DNA from: Carnegiea gigantea
Taxonomy: Eukaryota; Streptophyta; Magnoliopsida; Caryophyllales; Cactaceae
Direction: 5' to 3'
Assembly (NCBI GenBank): GCA_029747015.1
Contig: JAKOGI010000052.1
Coordinates: 1,429,501-1,493,500 of the forward strand
DNA length: 64,000 nt
Positions 36,270 through 49,511 of this stretch are shown here, one piece after another (positions within the stretch are counted from its first letter, which is position 1; each line of letters begins with the position of its first letter). The translations under genes and the position numbers were made by a program. Below the pieces are notes generated by a model. The model searched no databases. It was given only the letters and a program-made list of their open reading frames with translations, and was not told where the DNA came from.

Positions 36270-36789
36270 CTGATTTGCTGAATTTATCATGAACTTACTA
36301 ATTAAACTTATTTTGAACTTATTTCCTAATTTTATCTTGAATATATTTTGAACTAAACTTATCTAAACTTATACGACAAGAAATAACATGAAAATAATAG
36401 GGCATTAGGGCCTAATAATTTACTGGACATTTCATTATACAATGTATATATTATTAAAACAAGTCAAATTTTAAATAATAAAGTTCTTCAGATTCATAAA
36501 ACATATCTAATAAAAAGAGCTTGGATAATTTAGTATGTCATTAATATTGATAATTAATGACTAAATGTTGTTCTGGGGAAAGATGGATTGTCTCATAATC
36601 TGTATATTTCTTTAGTCTGTCATCTAGAATTGTATGTTTGAGCACCATAACTGGATTATTGCTCACATAGAAAGCTCACTGTTTGGAGGAACAACAATGA
36701 GAGAGAAGCTCGAGTAAAAGCAAATTAGCACACAATGTGTAATTTTATATATATTTATGAGATGGAAAATTATTTATTGCTGATCAACA
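36270..36789. other. AT-rich DNA after LINE-A, possible Tourist-like debris
   Basis: The part to about 36400 contains AACTTATTTTGAACTTATTT-type repeats like those of the MITE at 58267, so it may be a remnant of that family into which LINE-A inserted. No gene seen. Confidence 0.35.
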
Positions 36790-37480
36790 TAAATAGGTAT
36801 TATAAGTGGTTCTGTAATTCGGGCCCAACAAGAAATCTACTAAAAGACTTTATTGCTATGGTGAAAACTCAATTTGAAAAGAATGTCAAGATAGTGAGAA
36901 CTGATAATGGATCCAATTTTACTTCGGGCCGAATGCAACAATTTTATTGGAAAAATGGGATTGTGCGTCAAAGTTCTTGTGTCAATACATCTCAACAAAA
37001 TGGAAGAGTATAGTGCAAGCATCAACATGTTCTAAATATTGCTCGAACTCTTCTTTTTGAAGCCCATCTACCGACTAAGTTTTGGGGGGATTGCATCCTT
37101 GCGGCAGCCCATTTGATAAATAGACACACCAAGCAAACTTTTGTAAGGCAAGACCCCATATGAGGTACTTTATGGGCACCCCCCTTTCTGTGACCACTTG
37201 AAGGTGTTTGGAACGTTATGCTTTGCATGAAATCGATTGAAGACTAATGACAACTTTGGAGGTAGAACTAGAAGATGCATTTTTATTGGATATCCGTTTG
37301 GGCAAAAAGCTTGGCGAGTTTATGATATGGATATGCAAGAATTTTTAAGCAGCCACAACATTGTGTTCCTTATGAGGCAGCGACAACCTCAACAAAACCT
37401 TCAGCTCATGCAAGAACACACCCTCCAGCTATGCTCCTTTCTGATGAAGATGTTGCGGCTGACAATTGAACAGGGGGAGT
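36790..37480 (+). pseudogene. Copia integrase remnant
   Basis: VRTDNGSNFTSGRMQQF (catalytic Asp stretch, near 36893) is followed by CVNTSQQNGRV, a stop, NIARTLLFEAHLPTKFW and HLINRHTKQT. A frameshift leads to FGGRTRRCIFIGYPFGQKAW (near 37255), the Copia integrase C-terminal signature. Stops and frameshifts are frequent. Confidence 0.75.
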
Positions 37481-39519
37481 AATCTCAATGGACAGGCCAC
37501 CGGTGAGTTAATTGGCCCAGAACACGGCTCGTCATAGGAAAGGGGGAGCTGCAATCCACTCCCATCCATTGCTTAAGGTGCCCAATGCACAGAGTGTAAC
37601 ACCCCCGCTACCTACCAGGGATGTCACACCGCCAGGATCCCCCGAGGGAGACCCTTAAGGCTCTTCTTCCATTAACTTTCTTCTTCATTTTACCAAACCC
37701 CCCTTTTAGTTGGGAAATCCTGAGACGAATCCGGCAGAGTTCCGTCTGTAATTTCAACATTTCCATAATTTACATTATAATTTGTATGGTACCTGTATCA
37801 TTACAACTAAATTCAAAAAGGAAATAGGAGGTTCCAGCGAGTCACACACTCGCAGTTGAGGCTTATGCCTTTACAAACAACTATTTACAATGACTTACAT
37901 AAGTTTTGTACTATAGAGCCACTACATGCCCAATTCATGCACTTTTCAAGCAAAATATTACCGTAGGCAGCCACATCGCTTCATGTCACGGGTACGACTT
38001 GCAGGAACAATTAATGGTCTTAGAAGAAACATAGATTCTTTCATCATTCATCACCTGGGGGAAAAAGGGGAAAGGAAATGGAGTGAGCCACCACATGCTC
38101 AGTGAGTGTTCCTCCACTCCTTAAAAAAAAACCCTTTTCAAGCAATATTACTCATAATATCCACTTATCAAGCATTTAGCTAATACTAACATGGTATTAG
38201 GCAACATATTATAGGGCACAGGTTGTAGAACATAAACATTGGACAAGTAACAACTTACGTATTCACTAGGCACATTTGAATGTCATTTCACGATTCACTA
38301 GCATGTCACATATTCTATTTGAAGCCACATTTAACATATTTAAGCACATTTTCTTTAAATCTGCAATGAAACTTTCTTTTAACATTTGAAGGCATTTCAT
38401 AACCTTGGGGTTCTCAATCTTTTGAAAGAGTTTACATTCCGCATACATCGTAAAACCACCCTTATAAGCATTTTATACTCATTCCATATGGCCTCTTTGG
38501 GCCCGTAAAACATTCTTTTACTTTAAAACCTATAAAATGGCAAAGGCCAATTGCTTCTCTTATTTTGGTAGGAAAATACTCCTGGCATAAGATCATTAGG
38601 GTGCTGATTGGGTAAGAACTATTCTCGACCCCATAGTGAGACCTAACGCTCACGCTTAAGCTCTTACTCCCGGGATGGCTACATATAACATATCGGACCA
38701 TTACATTAGCCCTCGTCAGGGCCTCTAGGGTTTATCCGGACTTATCCCCTAGGTTAACATTACATCATATCATATTGTCCGCAGCACATTATCTTAGCCA
38801 CTTAAAGCGTATCGGCCATAACGGCTAGTAATTTTCCGTTTCAAACAATAAAATCATTCAACGTATAATTCCCATCTCCCTTTTGTTAAAAAACGTTTTA
38901 GGGATTCCTCCCAAACACTATCTGAATAACTAAAATAGGCCATAGCTCGTTACTAGACATGGCTATTATTCATTTAAAACACATGAAGAGTCATTTGCTA
39001 AAACATCACCCTTCCACACACATGTTACATTTTAAACAATCAAGGAAAAGGGAGTACACATATCACATTTAAACACTTCGTAATCATTTCAACACAATGA
39101 GCCACACATGGCCTCGCAATCCACACGATTGCGGTCAATTCACAACCCAGTCTCCCTCCTCACTTGCACCGTACCACAAGACCTCGAATGCTCATAATTC
39201 TTTCCTCAAACCATCCAACTACCAACTCGATTCATCAATTTATTAATCACAACATATTATCATATTAGCTTATGTAAAAGCGAGGGAAGTTTAGGCCCTT
39301 ACCTGAGCAATCAGCATCATTCAGCGAAGTGTTACAACAAGCGTGCATATAGCCACATTTATTCATAATTCGACAATACTTTATTCAGTAAATCAAACAT
39401 AATTCGATTCTAAACATATACGTGGCATTTTGAATCAACTTCCCTAAGCATGAATGCACTACAAAGAGTTCGAATTTATTTCGTTTACACACACAATACA
39501 CTAGCTAGTTCAATTCGAA

Positions 39520-39812
39520 TGGGAGCTAAACACGTTAAACTAACTTCGTTTTTAATCCCTTTTCATATATTAGCTAAATAATTTGAATCGATGCTAAACA
39601 TATTAAACTAACTTCGTTTCTAATTCCCTTTCAAAAAAAATAACTCATTAACTCGATTCAAAGCTAAATACATTAAATGAACTTTGATTTTAATTCCGTT
39701 TTAAACTATAACTCTTCAACTCGAATCGAAACTAAATACGTTAAATTAACTTCGATTTTAATTCCGTTTTAAACAATAACTCATTAACTCGATTCGAAGC
39801 TAAATACGTCCA
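39520..39812 (+). repeat. Tandem repeat of about 66-70 bp, four to five units, inside the solo LTR
   Basis: The block GCTAAATACGTTAAA...ACTTCG...TTTTAATTCCGTTTT...AACTCGATTCGAAG recurs with starts near 39525, 39592, 39663, 39731 and 39797. Units differ by a few substitutions. Confidence 0.8.
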
Positions 39813-40402
39813 CATAAATTCGAATTCACTGTTCACGCAAGACTGTGGTTTGTGTACAAAATTCACATCGATTCACAAATTCAGGCATGAAACAACCAAT
39901 TGATTCGAACCTAAGCATGAATAACTTATTTCTTGTCATTTCTAACGAATTTAACAAGCCCTAACTTGACATGCAACATCAACCCGCTGAAAAATTAACT
40001 TCGAAAATAGTAATAACTTAGGAGGGAGAAACACTTACTTGGGTTAGCCTAGTTTTAGCCTCAAACGGTGAATACCGATGCTCCCACACTGCTAAACCCA
40101 AACCCAAGCCCGTCAGCCAGCAATTTTCGAACCCTAGCCCTTGGTTTCGTGATGCTTCTGGCGGACTGAGGCTCGATTTTGGCTCTAATTTATAGAGAAG
40201 GCTGGGTTGAAGGTGGGTCGTCGGTTTTCGGCAAGTGGACGGTAGGTTCTGGGCGAGGGGACGTGTGGGTGAGAGGCTGTGCGAGGTGGATGAAGTTTGG
40301 TGGTGGAATGGGTAGCTGAGACGCGTGGCGTGAGGGATCGTTCGTCCCTTTCTCTCGCCGGTGACGCGTGCTGGCTGGCGGCAACGCCAGTTGGCCGGTC
40401 GC

Positions 40403-40405
<3 letters not shown>

Positions 40406-40442
<37 letters not shown>

Positions 40443-40472
40443 GAGAGATGCGTTAGAGAGAGAGAGAGCGTG
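40406..40472. repeat. (GA)n microsatellite in the solo LTR
   Basis: A GA run of 34 bp at 40406-40439, with a second shorter run to about 40468. Confidence 0.95.
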
Positions 40473-40974
40473 CGGGGGGTTCTGCCCGACTTCGGTCCCC
40501 CCTTTCCCCCTTTTCAATCCTTTTCCTTTTTCCTTTTTTTTTGGTTGTTTTGGGTTAAACTAACAACATTCAACTAAATTCTGGTCCCGTACTTGCTAAT
40601 GGTTAGACTATACCCGAATTGAACGACCTACCATGTACATTTCGGTTTAAACTTTGGGAATCAGCCAAGTAAAACGAAAAACAATTTTAAAAACTGGGTT
40701 TAGCAAGATTCAAATATTTTATAAATAAGTAGCGTCAATGATAACATTAGTCAAATAATCGTCCCTTTTATTGAAACTAGTCGTTAAAAACTCACACGGT
40801 CAATTTAATACTTTCGTCGGATAACGAATCAAAAGCAACTGGTAAAATCAGCAACTAAATAGTTAGTCAGTAATAGCATGAAAGCATGGCCCTTACACAG
40901 AGGGGCAGGCCCATCCGCTCCCTCAGTACCGTAGGTCCAGGTAGAATCCAGGTGTGAATCCCACAGAAGCACTC

Positions 40975-42623
40975 GACCCAGTCACCGTCCAGCCCATCTA
41001 TATGATTATTTGTGTTATAGTGTAAGGCCCAATGACCCTAACGTTATGACTCCTATTGCTTAGTCATCTCAAAAGGTTTCCTCAGGTACACATTATCCGA
41101 TTCAAAATTATGTCACGTACAATAAATTTTCACCTTCTCACAAGAACTTTGTGGCTACATTAACAAAGGTCGTTGAGCCTAAGCATTTTCAGGACACTGT
41201 CCGAGATCCACGATGGAGGCAAGCCATGACAGAAGAAATCCGAGCCTTAGAATAGAATGAGACTTGAAAAATTGAAGATTTACCACCTGACAAGAAGCCC
41301 GTTAGTTGCAAATGGGTTTATTGGGTCAAATACAATTCGGATGGAAGCATTCAGCGATACAACGCTCGTTTGGTGATTCGTGGCGATCATCAAGTAGAAG
41401 GATTCAATTATAATAAGACCTTTGCTCTTGTTGCTAATATGACAAGCGTGAGATGTTTCGTATCAGTTGCAGTTGTGAAAGGATGGGAATTGCAATAGAT
41501 GGATGCTAATAATGTCTTCCGCCATGGAGACTTAGATGAGGAAGTACCCATGAAACTGCCTCCTGGTTTTTCTTCAACTACTCCCACCAAGCTATGCCGA
41601 TTACAAAAAGCTTTATATGGACTTCGTTAAGTTCCAAGACAGTGGTTTGCCAAGCTTTCTTCCAAATTAAGTGAATATGATTTTCTACGCTCCTATGCTG
41701 ATTATTCCCTATTTACCTATCGGAAAAGGGATTTATTCATGACCGTTTTAGTTACGTGGATGATATTGTGCTTGCAAGTAATGATTTACAAGCTTCTATA
41801 AAATTCAAAGCTTATCTTAATGCTTGTTTTAGCATTAAGGATCTTGGGCCAGTGAAGTATTTTCTTGGGATCAAAGTAGCTCGGGGGCCAGAGGGGTTAT
41901 TCCTCTATCAGTGCAGGTATGCATTAGACATCATTGAAGAGTGTGGCCTTTTAGGTGCGAAACCTGCTGAGTTTCCTCTTGAAAAGAATCACAAATGAAC
42001 TTTGGCTACAGGAAGAGAATTGCATGATGCTACCAAATATTGTTGACTTATCGGACGACTTATTTACCTTACCATTATGCATCCCGAGTTGACTTATGTG
42101 GTCCATATACTATCACAATTCATGCAATCTCCCCGGGAGGAACACATGGAAGTTGCTCACCGAGTTTTACACTATTAAAAAGGTAGAGCAGGAGATAACA
42201 CCCTTCTTCATACCAAGAGTAACTTCCAACTTTATGGATTCTGTGATTCAGATTGGGGAGCATGTCCTCTATCTAGGAGATTGTTCACAGTTTATTTTGT
42301 AACTTTTGGAGGCTCTCCTATTTATTGGAGAACCAAAAAACAAGCAACTGTCTCTGGATCCTCAGCAGTACAGAGCCATGGCTGTGGCTACCAGTGATCT
42401 TGTCTAGCTACGCAGCTTTTTAGCCTCGTTGGGAGTCTTTCATAAGCAACCTATGAAGCTTTTTTGTGATCATCAAGCAACATTACACATTGCCAAAAAT
42501 CTAGTGTTTTATGAAAGAATAAAGCATATTGAGTTTGATTGTCACTTTGATCGGGAAAAGCTCATAGCTGGACTCCTTGCAAGCTGGGCATGGCCAACTC
42601 ACATGCTCTCATTCGAGGGGGAG
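40975..42623 (+). pseudogene. Copia reverse transcriptase and RNase H remnant
   Basis: Coding resumes after the solo LTR. RT landmarks are DPRWRQAMTEEIRALE, VSCKWVYWVKYNSDGS, YNARLVIRGDHQVEGF, LPPGFSS and LCRLQKALYGLR. After a frameshift come YVDDIVLASND (41753 onward, YVDD intact) and LGPVKYFLGIKVARG. The RNase H is recognised by YGFCDSDWGACP near 42232 and KKQATVSGSSA. Many internal stops (for example where LYGLKQ would be, 41626) disable it. Confidence 0.8.
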
Positions 42624-42856
42624 TATTAGAAAAATATATTATTAGGAAATAAGATTATTTTGTGATAGATTTTATTTTATTATATTCTATACCTTGTACC
42701 TTCTCTCTTAAGTTAGGAATCCTTGCAGGTCAAGTATTTGGCTGGTAGTTGGCTTATGCCTATTTTATAAAACCCCACGTTAGGGGATTGCAAATTAGTG
42801 AAGGAAAATAAACACAAACACATTGCCAAGACTTGAGCCTCAAATTACCTTCATCA
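42615..42856 (+). repeat. Polypurine tract and 3' LTR of the Copia element
   Basis: GAGGGGGAG (to 42623) is followed by TATTAGAAAAATATATT, a Copia LTR start in which TG has become TA. A TATA-like TTTATAAAACCCC lies near 42763, and the LTR probably ends at TTCATCA (42856), giving about 233 bp. The 5' LTR was not found. Confidence 0.6.
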
Positions 42857-44120
42857 AATTTTATTCTCAAATTTTACATCTTTCTTGAATTTTTAGGTTT
42901 TTCATTAATATTTTCGCACTGATTTTGCATTGATTTTGCATGCAATTGTTGAAAATGTTATTTTTTGTATGATTTTGCTGGAGTTTGGCGATTGTTCATC
43001 ATAATTTCTTGGATTATCGAGGTATGTTCTCTTTCATCATTTTAACCTTCAATTTTTAGTTACTTTTGTTCGATTTCTTTGACTTTAACTTTAATATTCG
43101 AAATTGTTGGTATTGGTTTGCTTTTATGAGAGTTCGGTAAATTTCGCAGCGATCTTCTCTTTGAATTTGGAACATAACTTTCTTTTCTCTCTTCATTCAT
43201 TGTTCTTCTTTCTTTGAGTTTTATGCGGTTCAATTTGCATATTCTTTTATGTGTTTTTAGTTTGATTGGTATGTGGCTGTTGTTGGTATGCTTTTTGGTG
43301 CGATTTTAGTTTCTTTTTTTTTTTTTTGGTGGAGATCAACTCTATAGTTCTATGGGTTTGGAGGAGAGGAAGTTTTCCTTTGTTGAGATCGATGCTTTCT
43401 TTGAAGAGTTAAGCATTCTATTGTATGGTATTGAGCATTTTATTATCTGGAGTTGACCATTCTGTTTATGTGGACTTAAGCATCCTATTTTGTAGAGGAA
43501 AGTATGAGTTGTTGAGCATTTTCTTCCACGAAATTGAATATTATTTTGTATGAAGTTGAGTGTTTTGTTTTATGAAATTGAACATTGTGTTTTGATGGAC
43601 GTAAGGATTAATCTATCATAGAGACTTAATTATTCTATTGTGTAGTGTTTAACTTTTTTTTTCTATATCATAGAGACTTAATTATTCTGTTCTGTAGTCT
43701 AAAACTTTTTTTTTTCCCTATACGGAGTTAAGCATTTTGTTCGAGTATATTGTGCATCAACATTTATAATAATATTGAACATTCAATTTCAAAGCCTTGA
43801 GCATTCAAGTATAGGTGGTTGAGCATTCAAGTCTATGATGTTAAGCATTTAGGATAATAATCTCTAATATTGTAGGTTTATGGTTGAGCTTAATTATTAG
43901 TATAAAAATAGCTTAAGCAGCTTGAACATCTTTTTCTTGAAAAGTGTCAATATTGTTTCTTTAATTTTTACTCAATCAAAAAAGTTAAATGCTAACTACG
44001 TACTTTTTCTAACATTTGATAGATATTGACAGCTGGTGATAAATGTGAGTTGTCATATCATTGTTGAGGTTTTTTTTTAGTGTTTAATTGTGCTCTTTAA
44101 CACATTTGAATAATATTTTG
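42857..44120. other. Non-coding DNA with a degenerate TTGAGCATT repeat field
   Basis: Between about 43400 and 43870 the words TTGAGCATT/TTAAGCATT/TTGAACATT followed by (C/T)TATT or TGTT occur more than ten times at irregular spacings of 20-45 bp. This looks like an old minisatellite. No gene seen. Confidence 0.5.
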
Positions 44121-44199
44121 GGTATTGTTTCTGGTGAGTCTCTCCTTGGGCACCGAAGCCAAGTGAGAGGAATTCCTAGGGACTCTAGGGTTTGCTAGT

Positions 44200-44995
44200 C
44201 CAAGGGACTTTCTCTGTCTGATTCGAATCAGTCTCCAATAGCGGATTGTGGCCACAACAGTGACTCGAATAGCAACAGCAACTCAAAAGGTAAAGGGAAA
44301 GGGAAGCAAACAACAAGAACCATTATCAGATGGGAGAAACAGGAGAATGAAGATGAACCTTCAAGGCTATCCCTTTGCTTGGTGGGCAAGGTATGGACAA
44401 TCAGAAAATTTAACGTTTTCGCTTTCATGTCAACCATGGAAAAGGTATGGAATCCAATGCATGGAGTAGAAGCAAAGGAAATAGGTACAAATCTTTTCCT
44501 ATTTCAGTTTCATCACTGGAAGGATATGGACAGGGTAATGGAGGGACGACCATGGTTTTTTGATAAAAATGTGGTAGTACTAGAGGGGATATAAGGAGAT
44601 TTGCAACCATCTGTCATTGGGGAAGCCCTTCATCATGTACCCTTTTGGGTTAGAGTATACAACCCCCTTTTAAAGGCAGACGCAATAACATCAAAGCAGT
44701 GACAGAGACTATTGGAGTGCATATTAAAACTAGCGAAGATGTGCTAGGGAAGTACACAAAATCCTTGTGTTTCAAAGTCATGGTGGACCTCAGAGAACCA
44801 ATGGTGGATGAAGTCCACATAAGGCAAGACTCAGGAAGAGAAGTAGCCTTGCAGGTTAAGTATGAACGATTGCCAAATATATGCTACTACTGTGGGAGAC
44901 TAGGCCACATTGAGAAGGATTATGCTGAAAAGGAGGACGAAGATGAAGAGGGGGCTGCCCTCAACTATGGCGAATGGCTACGTGCTTCTCCATAG
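44200..44995 (+). pseudogene. LINE-B ORF1, DUF4283 plus zinc knuckle
   Basis: A Ser/Asn- and Lys-rich start leads into RWEKQENEDEPSRLSLCLVG and the DUF4283 body (KVWTIRKFNVFAF, MEGRPWFFDKNVVVLEGI). After a stop at 44592 and a frameshift the frame ends with YERLPNICYYCGRLGH. The knuckle is C-x2-C-x4-H-x4-Y: the last Cys reads Tyr (TAT at 44921), a G-to-A change that would destroy zinc binding. Confidence 0.75.
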
Positions 44996-45499
44996 AAACC
45001 CCCAAGGGAAAGCAATAACAGTTATGGCCAAAATACAACAAAACGCAGCTTGGTGTTTAGACCAAAAAGAGACGAAAAACAACCAAGGGAAAGTGAAATC
45101 GAAGAGGTGGTGTCGGGCCTTCTACAAGTAAATTTTGTGGAAAAGGGAACTGACCCAACAGAAATAAGAAGTGATAAGTAGGAGGGGCAAGAACAAAGAA
45201 AACATGAAAGGATGAAAGAATGAGAGTGTAAGGCAGTAAGTGAAGAAGAGGTAGAAGCACAACCTTCCAAGATTGCTAATGCAGCAGAGAAGCCAAGGAA
45301 AACTTGGCAAAGATTGAGGAGAGAAGAAAAGGAGAAGAGGGGATGCCCTCAAACATAAAATTCACATAGGCAAGAGGGGGACTGAGGAAGTGATTATGGA
45401 GGATGCGGATGAAGAAAGGAGGACCAAGCTCAGAGTGGAAGCTGGACCGACATATGCACATAATGAGGCGGAGGCTGCTCAGCAACCCCGCCAGGCGTA

Positions 45500-48400
45500 A
45501 TGATCGTCATAGCTTGGAACTACCATGGGCTTGGGAACCCACGAGTAGTTCGAGCCCTACGGGGCCTATTGATAGAGAAAGATTCCGATGTGGTTTTCTT
45601 GTCAGAAACTAAGCTTAAAACAGCAAAAATGGAGCATGTAAGAAGGCGCATAAGGTACGAGAACAAACTTTACGTGGATTGTGTGGGTGAAGGGAGGAGG
45701 AGGAGTGGGGGCCTAGCACTTTTTTGGAAAAACAGCATGGACCTAACATTGATATCATGGTCCCAAAATCATATTAAGGTAGCTGGCAACCTTGAGGGGA
45801 ACTAAAGTACTGTAAGATTGACGGCTATTTTTGGGTATCTAAATAATGAGGATAAGTAGAAAACATGGGATCTTATCACAAGTCTAAAGAGTGATGGCAC
45901 ACCTTGGCTATGTTTTGGAGACTTTAATGAAATACTCATGCATAGAGATAAAGTGGGGGTCCACTGAAAAATCAACTGTGATTGAACACTTCTAGAAAGT
46001 AGTTGCTACATGTGAGCTCAAGGATTTGGGTTTCACGGGTCACCCATTTACATGGACAAATAACAGGCAGGATGAGAAAAATGTCAGGAAAGGCTGGACC
46101 ATTTCCATTGTAACAAAGAGTGGTTGCAAGTATTCACGTCCAACACAGTCATACACCTCCCAAAACACAGGTCTAATCATGTACCTATACTACTAACAAG
46201 CGAGCGGATGCAGAACATAAGAGTAAGGCGAAGAAGAGGAAACGAACGACCCACCAGGTTTGAAAAGGCATGGACTTATGAGCCAAACTGTGAGACCGTT
46301 GTAAGGAAAAGTTGGGCATCGTCTTTGGGTACCACTCACAGGGAAAGGCTACAGGGGGTATGTGAGGATATCAAATTAGCATTAGGCATAACTTTCAGAT
46401 CAATAAGCAATGAAAAGAGGAAGGCACTAGAGGAAATTGCAAGGCTACAGGGGCTAACCAAACGACTGCTGTAATTGAGAAGACCCGAAGCCTAAACCAC
46501 AGAATTGAAGAGATTGAACAAATGGAAGAAACGATGTGGTTCCAAAGGAGCTGACAGGACTGGCTCGCGGACGGGGATCGAAATACTGTGTTCTTTCATG
46601 AAAAGGCATTCCAAAGGTCCAGGACAAACTGTCAGGCAATGGATTGAGGATGAAGAGGATATCGAGGAGGTTTTTCTGGACTATTTCCAAACTTTATTTG
46701 CTAGAGGTGAATCCACAAACTGGGACAAGGTTATAGAAGCCACAGCATCCCAGATAACGCCAGAAATGAATGAAAACCTGATGAAGCCTTATGTTGAGCA
46801 CGAGGTGAATGAAGCGCTCAACCAAATGCACCCTACGAAGGCTCGAGGGCCTGATGGAATGCATGCAATTTTTTTCCAACATTATTGGCACATAGTGGGA
46901 CCACAGGTGACTCAAATTGTACTGAATATACTAAATGGAAATATCAGCTCGGAGCCTTTCAACAATAGTTTCATCGCCCTCATCCTGAAGGTTAAAGCGC
47001 CAGAGTCTCCAAAAGATTTCCGGCCAATAAGCCTACGCAACATAATATATAAGTTAGCTTCCAAAGTCCTTGTTAATAGGCTCAAGCCCATACTCTCGCA
47101 CATAATTCATGAGTCCTAGAGTGCATTTGTACCCGGTAGGTTAATTACTGAAAATATCATTATGGATTTTGAGCACTTCCATTTTTTGAAGAAAAGGAAA
47201 TGGAGGGGAGGTAAAGGCTACATGACACTGAAGCTAGATATGAGTAAAGCCTATGTCCGGGTTGAATAGAAGTACTTGGAGGCTATGCTTCTGCGGCTGG
47301 ATTTCAATCGTAGATGGGTTGATTTGGTTATGAGTTTGGTATCCTCTGTCTACTATCAGGTGCTAATCAATGGCTACCCGTCCAAAGTGATACGGCCCCA
47401 GAGGGGCCTTAGACAAGGTAACCCCCTCTCACCGTATCTTTTCCTAGTGAGCGCGGAAGGCCTCTCTAACTTGATTAATGATGCCATGAGGACCAGATCA
47501 CTTCATGGAATCAAGGTATGCAGAGGAGCACCCATGGTTTCACATTTATTTTTTTGCAGACAACAGCCTGCCGTTTGCTGGGGCCAAATGATTCAGAAGC
47601 AAAAACAATAATTAACATTCTTCAACATTACGAAGCTGCTTCTGGACAAATGGTCAACCTGGGCAAGTCTGAGGTCTCATATAGCTGAAATGTGAGCGAA
47701 AACATGTGTAATATGCTTCGTGAGACATCATTGAAGAAACTAAAGGGCTGGAAGGAAAAATTATTATCCAAAGCGGGAAAGGAGGTGCTTGTCAAAGCAG
47801 TCATTCAGGCCATTCCTATGTACACAACGAAGTGTTTTGAGTTCCCGAGGACCTTATGTGATGATCTGGAACATCTATGTCGGAGATTCTGGTGGGCCCA
47901 AAATGTCGAAAATAAACGCCTAGCATGGATGGCTTGGGATAAACTGTGTGAACCAAAGAGGGAGGGGGGACTGGGCTTTCGGAAATTCCATCACTTTAAT
48001 ATGGCAATGCTGGCTAAACAGTGCTGGAGATTGGTAGCGGGCGAGGAATCTTCAGTCTCACGAATCCTCAAGGCGAGATATTTTCCACGTACTTCTTTCT
48101 GGGAGGCAAAAATCGGATTTCAACCGAGCTATGTTTGGAGAAGAATTTTGAAAGCGAGAAAAGTCTTAGAGATGGGATGCCAATGGAATATTGGTGATGG
48201 GAACAAAGTCAAAATCTGGGTAGCAAGTGGCTGCCACGACAAAATGCAAGCAGAATCATCACAACACCTCGTTTGCTTGGGCCTGATTCATATGTCAGCG
48301 ACCTAATTGACCCTGTTGAAAGGAAATGGCGAGTAAAGCTGGTGCAGAACATTTTTCTACCATCGTAGACTATAGATATCATATCCATACCTCTGGCCAC

Positions 48401-49511
48401 GAAGGCTCATGCAGACTATGTTACATGGGAGCCCGAAACAGATGATGTTTTTTCAGTGAGAACGGCATGCCGGTTGATCAGGAGAGCACACTTTTTCCAT
48501 GAAGGATCGCCCAAGCGACCACTTCGGGCCACCATGATGGGAGATGGGAGAGATTATGGGAGGCAACTGCAGCACCGAGAACAAAGAATTTTCTTTGGAG
48601 AGCTTGCCATGACAACTTAGCCACCCGAGTGAACTTCCATAAAAGAGGATTAGATGTTGATGTTTATTGCCCTTTGTGTCATGAGGACTATGAAACTGTG
48701 ACACACCTTTTGACAGATTGCAAGTGGGCAAAATTATTATGGAGAATGTCTCCATTTCGGTTTGAAGTTGAGGAGAGAGAGGCAAGGGATTTTGGTATGT
48801 GGTGTCACTTACTATTCGAGAAGATGGATAAGGACCAGAGGAGATTATTCTCAACGATTGCTAGCTCTATGTGGAGAATAAGGAACGAGTGGGTATTTGA
48901 GGAAAAGAGGTGGAACATCATTAAAACCTTACAGGTGTCAGTGGATGGACGACAACGTTTCAGGGAAGCCACAGAGAAGAAGAATTGTCCTCGTGCTGCA
49001 CAAAAAAAAGAGCTTAGAGAAATGGCTTCCGCCGACCAAAATGTTGTATAAGGCAAATGTGGATGCTGCTCTGGACAGAGGATATGGAAGAGGATGCAGA
49101 CTAATTATCCGATACTCAAAAGGTGATCAAATAGTAGCAGCATGTGTGAAGACAGAGGCAAACTGGAATGCAGAAACAACAAAGGCCTATGCTGTATTTC
49201 AAGGGTTGAAGATTGATCGGGAAGCTGGCGTACGAGATCTGGTGATGGAGTCTGATGCATTGAGAGTGGTTCAGGCACTTCAGGGAAGCAAAAGAAGATC
49301 ACATGCTAGCATCTTTATTGATAAGGATTTAAGCCTAGTTCCTTGTTTCAATGTCATTTCCTTTTGTCATGTTAATCGTTCTGCTAACAGTGTAGCTCAT
49401 GAAGTAGCAAAGCATGCTCCGAGTATGGATGGGGAGAGGGTATGGTTAGAGGAGGGACCGAATTGCATCACTAGCCTAGTTGAGAAGGAAAAACCACACG
49501 GTGTAACTTGA
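45500..49511 (+). pseudogene. LINE-B ORF2, endonuclease-RT-zf-RVT-RNase H, inactivated
   Basis: The endonuclease shows IAWNYHGLGNP, VVFLSETK and CFGDFNEI (near 45913). Its catalytic SDH reads SNH in KHRSNHVPIL. The RT shows [33 protein letters not shown] (AYD has become AYV) and LRQGNPLSPYLF. The FADD box reads FADN (47553-47564) across a frameshift. A zf-RVT with CPLCHEDYETVTHLL lies at about 48669-48720. The RNase H (49035-49440) has NVDAAL, MESDALRVVQAL and ANSVAHEVAKHA. Stops at 45803, 47117 and 47267 and several frameshifts confirm it is dead. Confidence 0.85.

Larger units (their letters stand above)
37590..40902 (+). mobile_element. Solo LTR of 3.3 kb with perfect 5-bp duplication
   Basis: The element runs from TGTAACACCCCC (37595) to GGCCCTTACA (40897), with TG...CA ends. 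Identical CAGAG flanks it at 37590-37594 and 40898-40902. No primer site, coding region or second terminal copy is present, so it is a solo LTR left by LTR-LTR recombination. A TGTAACACCC start and a length above 3 kb fit the Tekay/Del type of gypsy element, but this is an inference. It contains tandem repeats (39520-39812) and a GA microsatellite. The open frames in it on the minus strand are low-complexity. Confidence 0.8.
36790..42856 (+). mobile_element. 5'-truncated Copia element, split by a solo LTR
   Basis: Integrase, RT and RNase H remnants, a polypurine tract and a 3' LTR occur in order on the plus strand. Gag, protease and the 5' LTR are missing. A 3.3-kb solo LTR (37595-40897) sits between the integrase and RT parts. 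Numerous stops make every domain non-functional. Confidence 0.8.

Noticed and set aside
40185..40563. Frames on both strands near the GA microsatellite
   Set aside because: They lie inside the solo LTR and are low-complexity Ser/Leu or Arg/Glu repeats.
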